This document shows positions 62,506-64,000 of a stretch of DNA of 64,000 bases, piece by piece. Source of the DNA: Branchiostoma floridae (lineage: Eukaryota; Chordata; Leptocardii; Amphioxiformes; Branchiostomatidae). Location of the stretch: contig NC_049997.1 of the NCBI RefSeq assembly GCF_000003815.2, forward strand, positions 10,852,738-10,916,737, in the 5' to 3' direction. A model generated the notes under the pieces. That model did no database searches and had not been told where the DNA came from. It saw only the letters and a program-made list of their open reading frames with translations. Each line of letters starts with the position of its first letter. Position 1 is the stretch's first letter. The position numbers and the translations under genes are program-made.

Positions 62506-64000
62506 CCTGCATGTATGCAGGTATGGTTTTGATGCTGGTGGGAACTTTTCGGTAGCCGGGGATGTAGGGCGCTGTATCTCGTGAACGGATGGTGCGAGCA
62601 CGACGATTTTTGGTACGTGGGTTGGGGATGGTAGCCTGACACTCAGGTGTGATTTTGGGCCTCCTGGCGCTTGACCTTGACATTGAAGGTGGCATTTTTT
62701 GTGTTTTTGGGGCACTTTTGGCGCTGTGTGTCCTGAACGATACGCGCGATTGCGACGATTTTTGGTGCATGGGTGGGGGGTTGTTGCCTGTTGCCTAGGA
62801 TTGACTTTGGGCCTTGTCGCGTTTGAACTTGACCCGGCAGGTCGAATTTTGTGTCCGGGAGGGGTGTTTCCGGAGTTATATCTTCTGAACGGCTGGTGCT
62901 GGCGCGATGATATTTGGCACATGTGTCGGCGGTGGCTGAATAATGCTCAATTTTGATTTTGGCGCCCTTGGTGCTTGAACTTGACATTTTAGGTTACCTT
63001 TTGTGCGGGCACGGGGCGTGCGCTGTATCTCCGGAACGCAAGGTGCCATTGTGTTGCCATTTGGTACGTGAGTTGTTTGTGGTGTCCTGGTGGTCAGGTT
63101 TGATTTTGGGCCTCCTAGTGCTTGAACTTGATACTGTATAGGTTGACCCTGTTTTAGTGTGGTTGGGGCATCCTCCCAATATCTGCTTGGTTTTAAAAAC
63201 AGATTATGGTTGGGTGTAGAACCATCATCTGGCCTGGGCCACCTTCAATGTATCAGGTTACGTAGTGGCACTGACAGTTTGCCAGATGACGGGAGTGTAC
63301 AAGAATATATATCTGTTGGTCAGGTATAATTGAAGTTTGCTTATTACTCTTTGTGGTGTTTCTAGAGCTGTATAGTACTGAGTTTTAAGTTCCGGTACAA
63401 GTTCCTTTACCCTGTTGGCAATCATGGTTGAACTTGAACTTAAACAGAAGAAGATGCAATTTTCTAATGTGGAGGAGAACTGTATAGAGTGTGGGCATAA
63501 GAGAAAGGTATGTGTATGATTTGTCCTGTGTTTCTTTTTGTTTCTTTGGTAATGCCATTTCCATATATACTGTATACATGTAATTTGTTGTTTTGGGCTA
63601 GTCATATTCGCTTGGTTTTTGGGCCTGCTTAATCTATGGTACAGGCAGGGTTAAGTGGTGGAGGCTTAGCTTTGTTCTGTTTTAAATTCAGTATCGTTTG
63701 TTGCATTTTGTCGCGGCAAATATATGATGAAATTCCCCTTCTAAGCAACTGCTCATTGGTTTGTGGGGATGTTTGCTGGGTGTTTGCTTTGACTACAACA
63801 GCTTCTGAACTTTTCAAAGCTTCCATTGCCAGCAGCTTGCCATCTATAAATGGGATTGACAAGGACATTTTTCATAGTAAATTATGCTGTTAAATTTGGC
63901 TTAGATACTACAGGAGATTTAGGTTTGGGTTGGATGGATTGAATGAAAATATCATACCACCCTGGGGACTAACTGTTGCTGCTGCATGGGGGCTACCACT
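62506..64000 (+). mobile_element. Unclassified transposable element, copy 2 (cut by window end)
   Basis: Begins with the same CCTGCATGTATGCAGG palindrome as 37081 and stays collinear to the last base of the window. Flanks before the palindrome differ between the copies, so this is transposition rather than a segmental duplication. It lies in gene C intron 2. Confidence 0.75.
63425..63893 (+). CDS. Putative spliced protein inside TE copy 2, function unknown
   Basis: Same two-exon model as 38001-38466: first exon from Met 63425 to CIECGHKRK before gtatgtg, second from GCAGGG after ggtacag to a stop at 63891-63893. The predicted residues are identical to copy 1. Confidence 0.4.

Overview
This is animal nuclear DNA. 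Genes are split by many short GT-AG introns, the intergenic and intronic DNA is packed with small inverted-repeat transposons, LINE and SINE remnants and microsatellites, and there are four 100-N assembly gaps. The mix of expanded sodium-coupled monocarboxylate transporter (SMCT) genes, lineage-specific rhodopsin-class receptors and dense MITEs fits a lancelet (amphioxus, Branchiostoma) best; that is an inference. All exon coordinates were built by hand from open frames, splice dinucleotides, phase and paralogue alignment.

Layout: (1) 205-10565 holds two convergent paralogous peptide-type GPCR genes with matching intron phases; the minus-strand one lacks exactly six TM2 codons, including the conserved Asp. 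(2) 12578-34038 (minus) is SMCT gene A: 13 shared downstream exons plus two complete alternative 121-codon first exons (31228-31590 and 33676-34038). (3) 35861-57473 (plus) is SMCT gene B, head-to-head with A: two 121-codon first exons (35861-36223 and 41174-41536), shared exons from 47240 on, and two candidate terminal exons. (4) 61123-62353 (plus) is the start of a third gene, C, whose first coding block is split by an extra intron; it runs off the window. A tRNA-Gly(CCC) lies at 25311-25381 inside gene A intron 1.

The three transporter genes should encode SLC5-family Na+ symporters for lactate, pyruvate, butyrate and other short monocarboxylates. A and B each appear to place several variants of the TM1-TM3 block (one large first exon) upstream of one constant body, with degraded first-exon pieces nearby showing repeated duplication. 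C-termini differ too: A ends in T-V-L, one B end finishes S-S-I (both fit a class I PDZ ligand) and the other B end does not.

Between the genes lie many foldback elements. One family with termini near TAATCTCC/TACTCTCC has 9-bp target duplications at five loci. Another carries a hammerhead-like core. A roughly 1.5-kb element occurs twice in direct orientation, inside introns of B and C, nearly identical.
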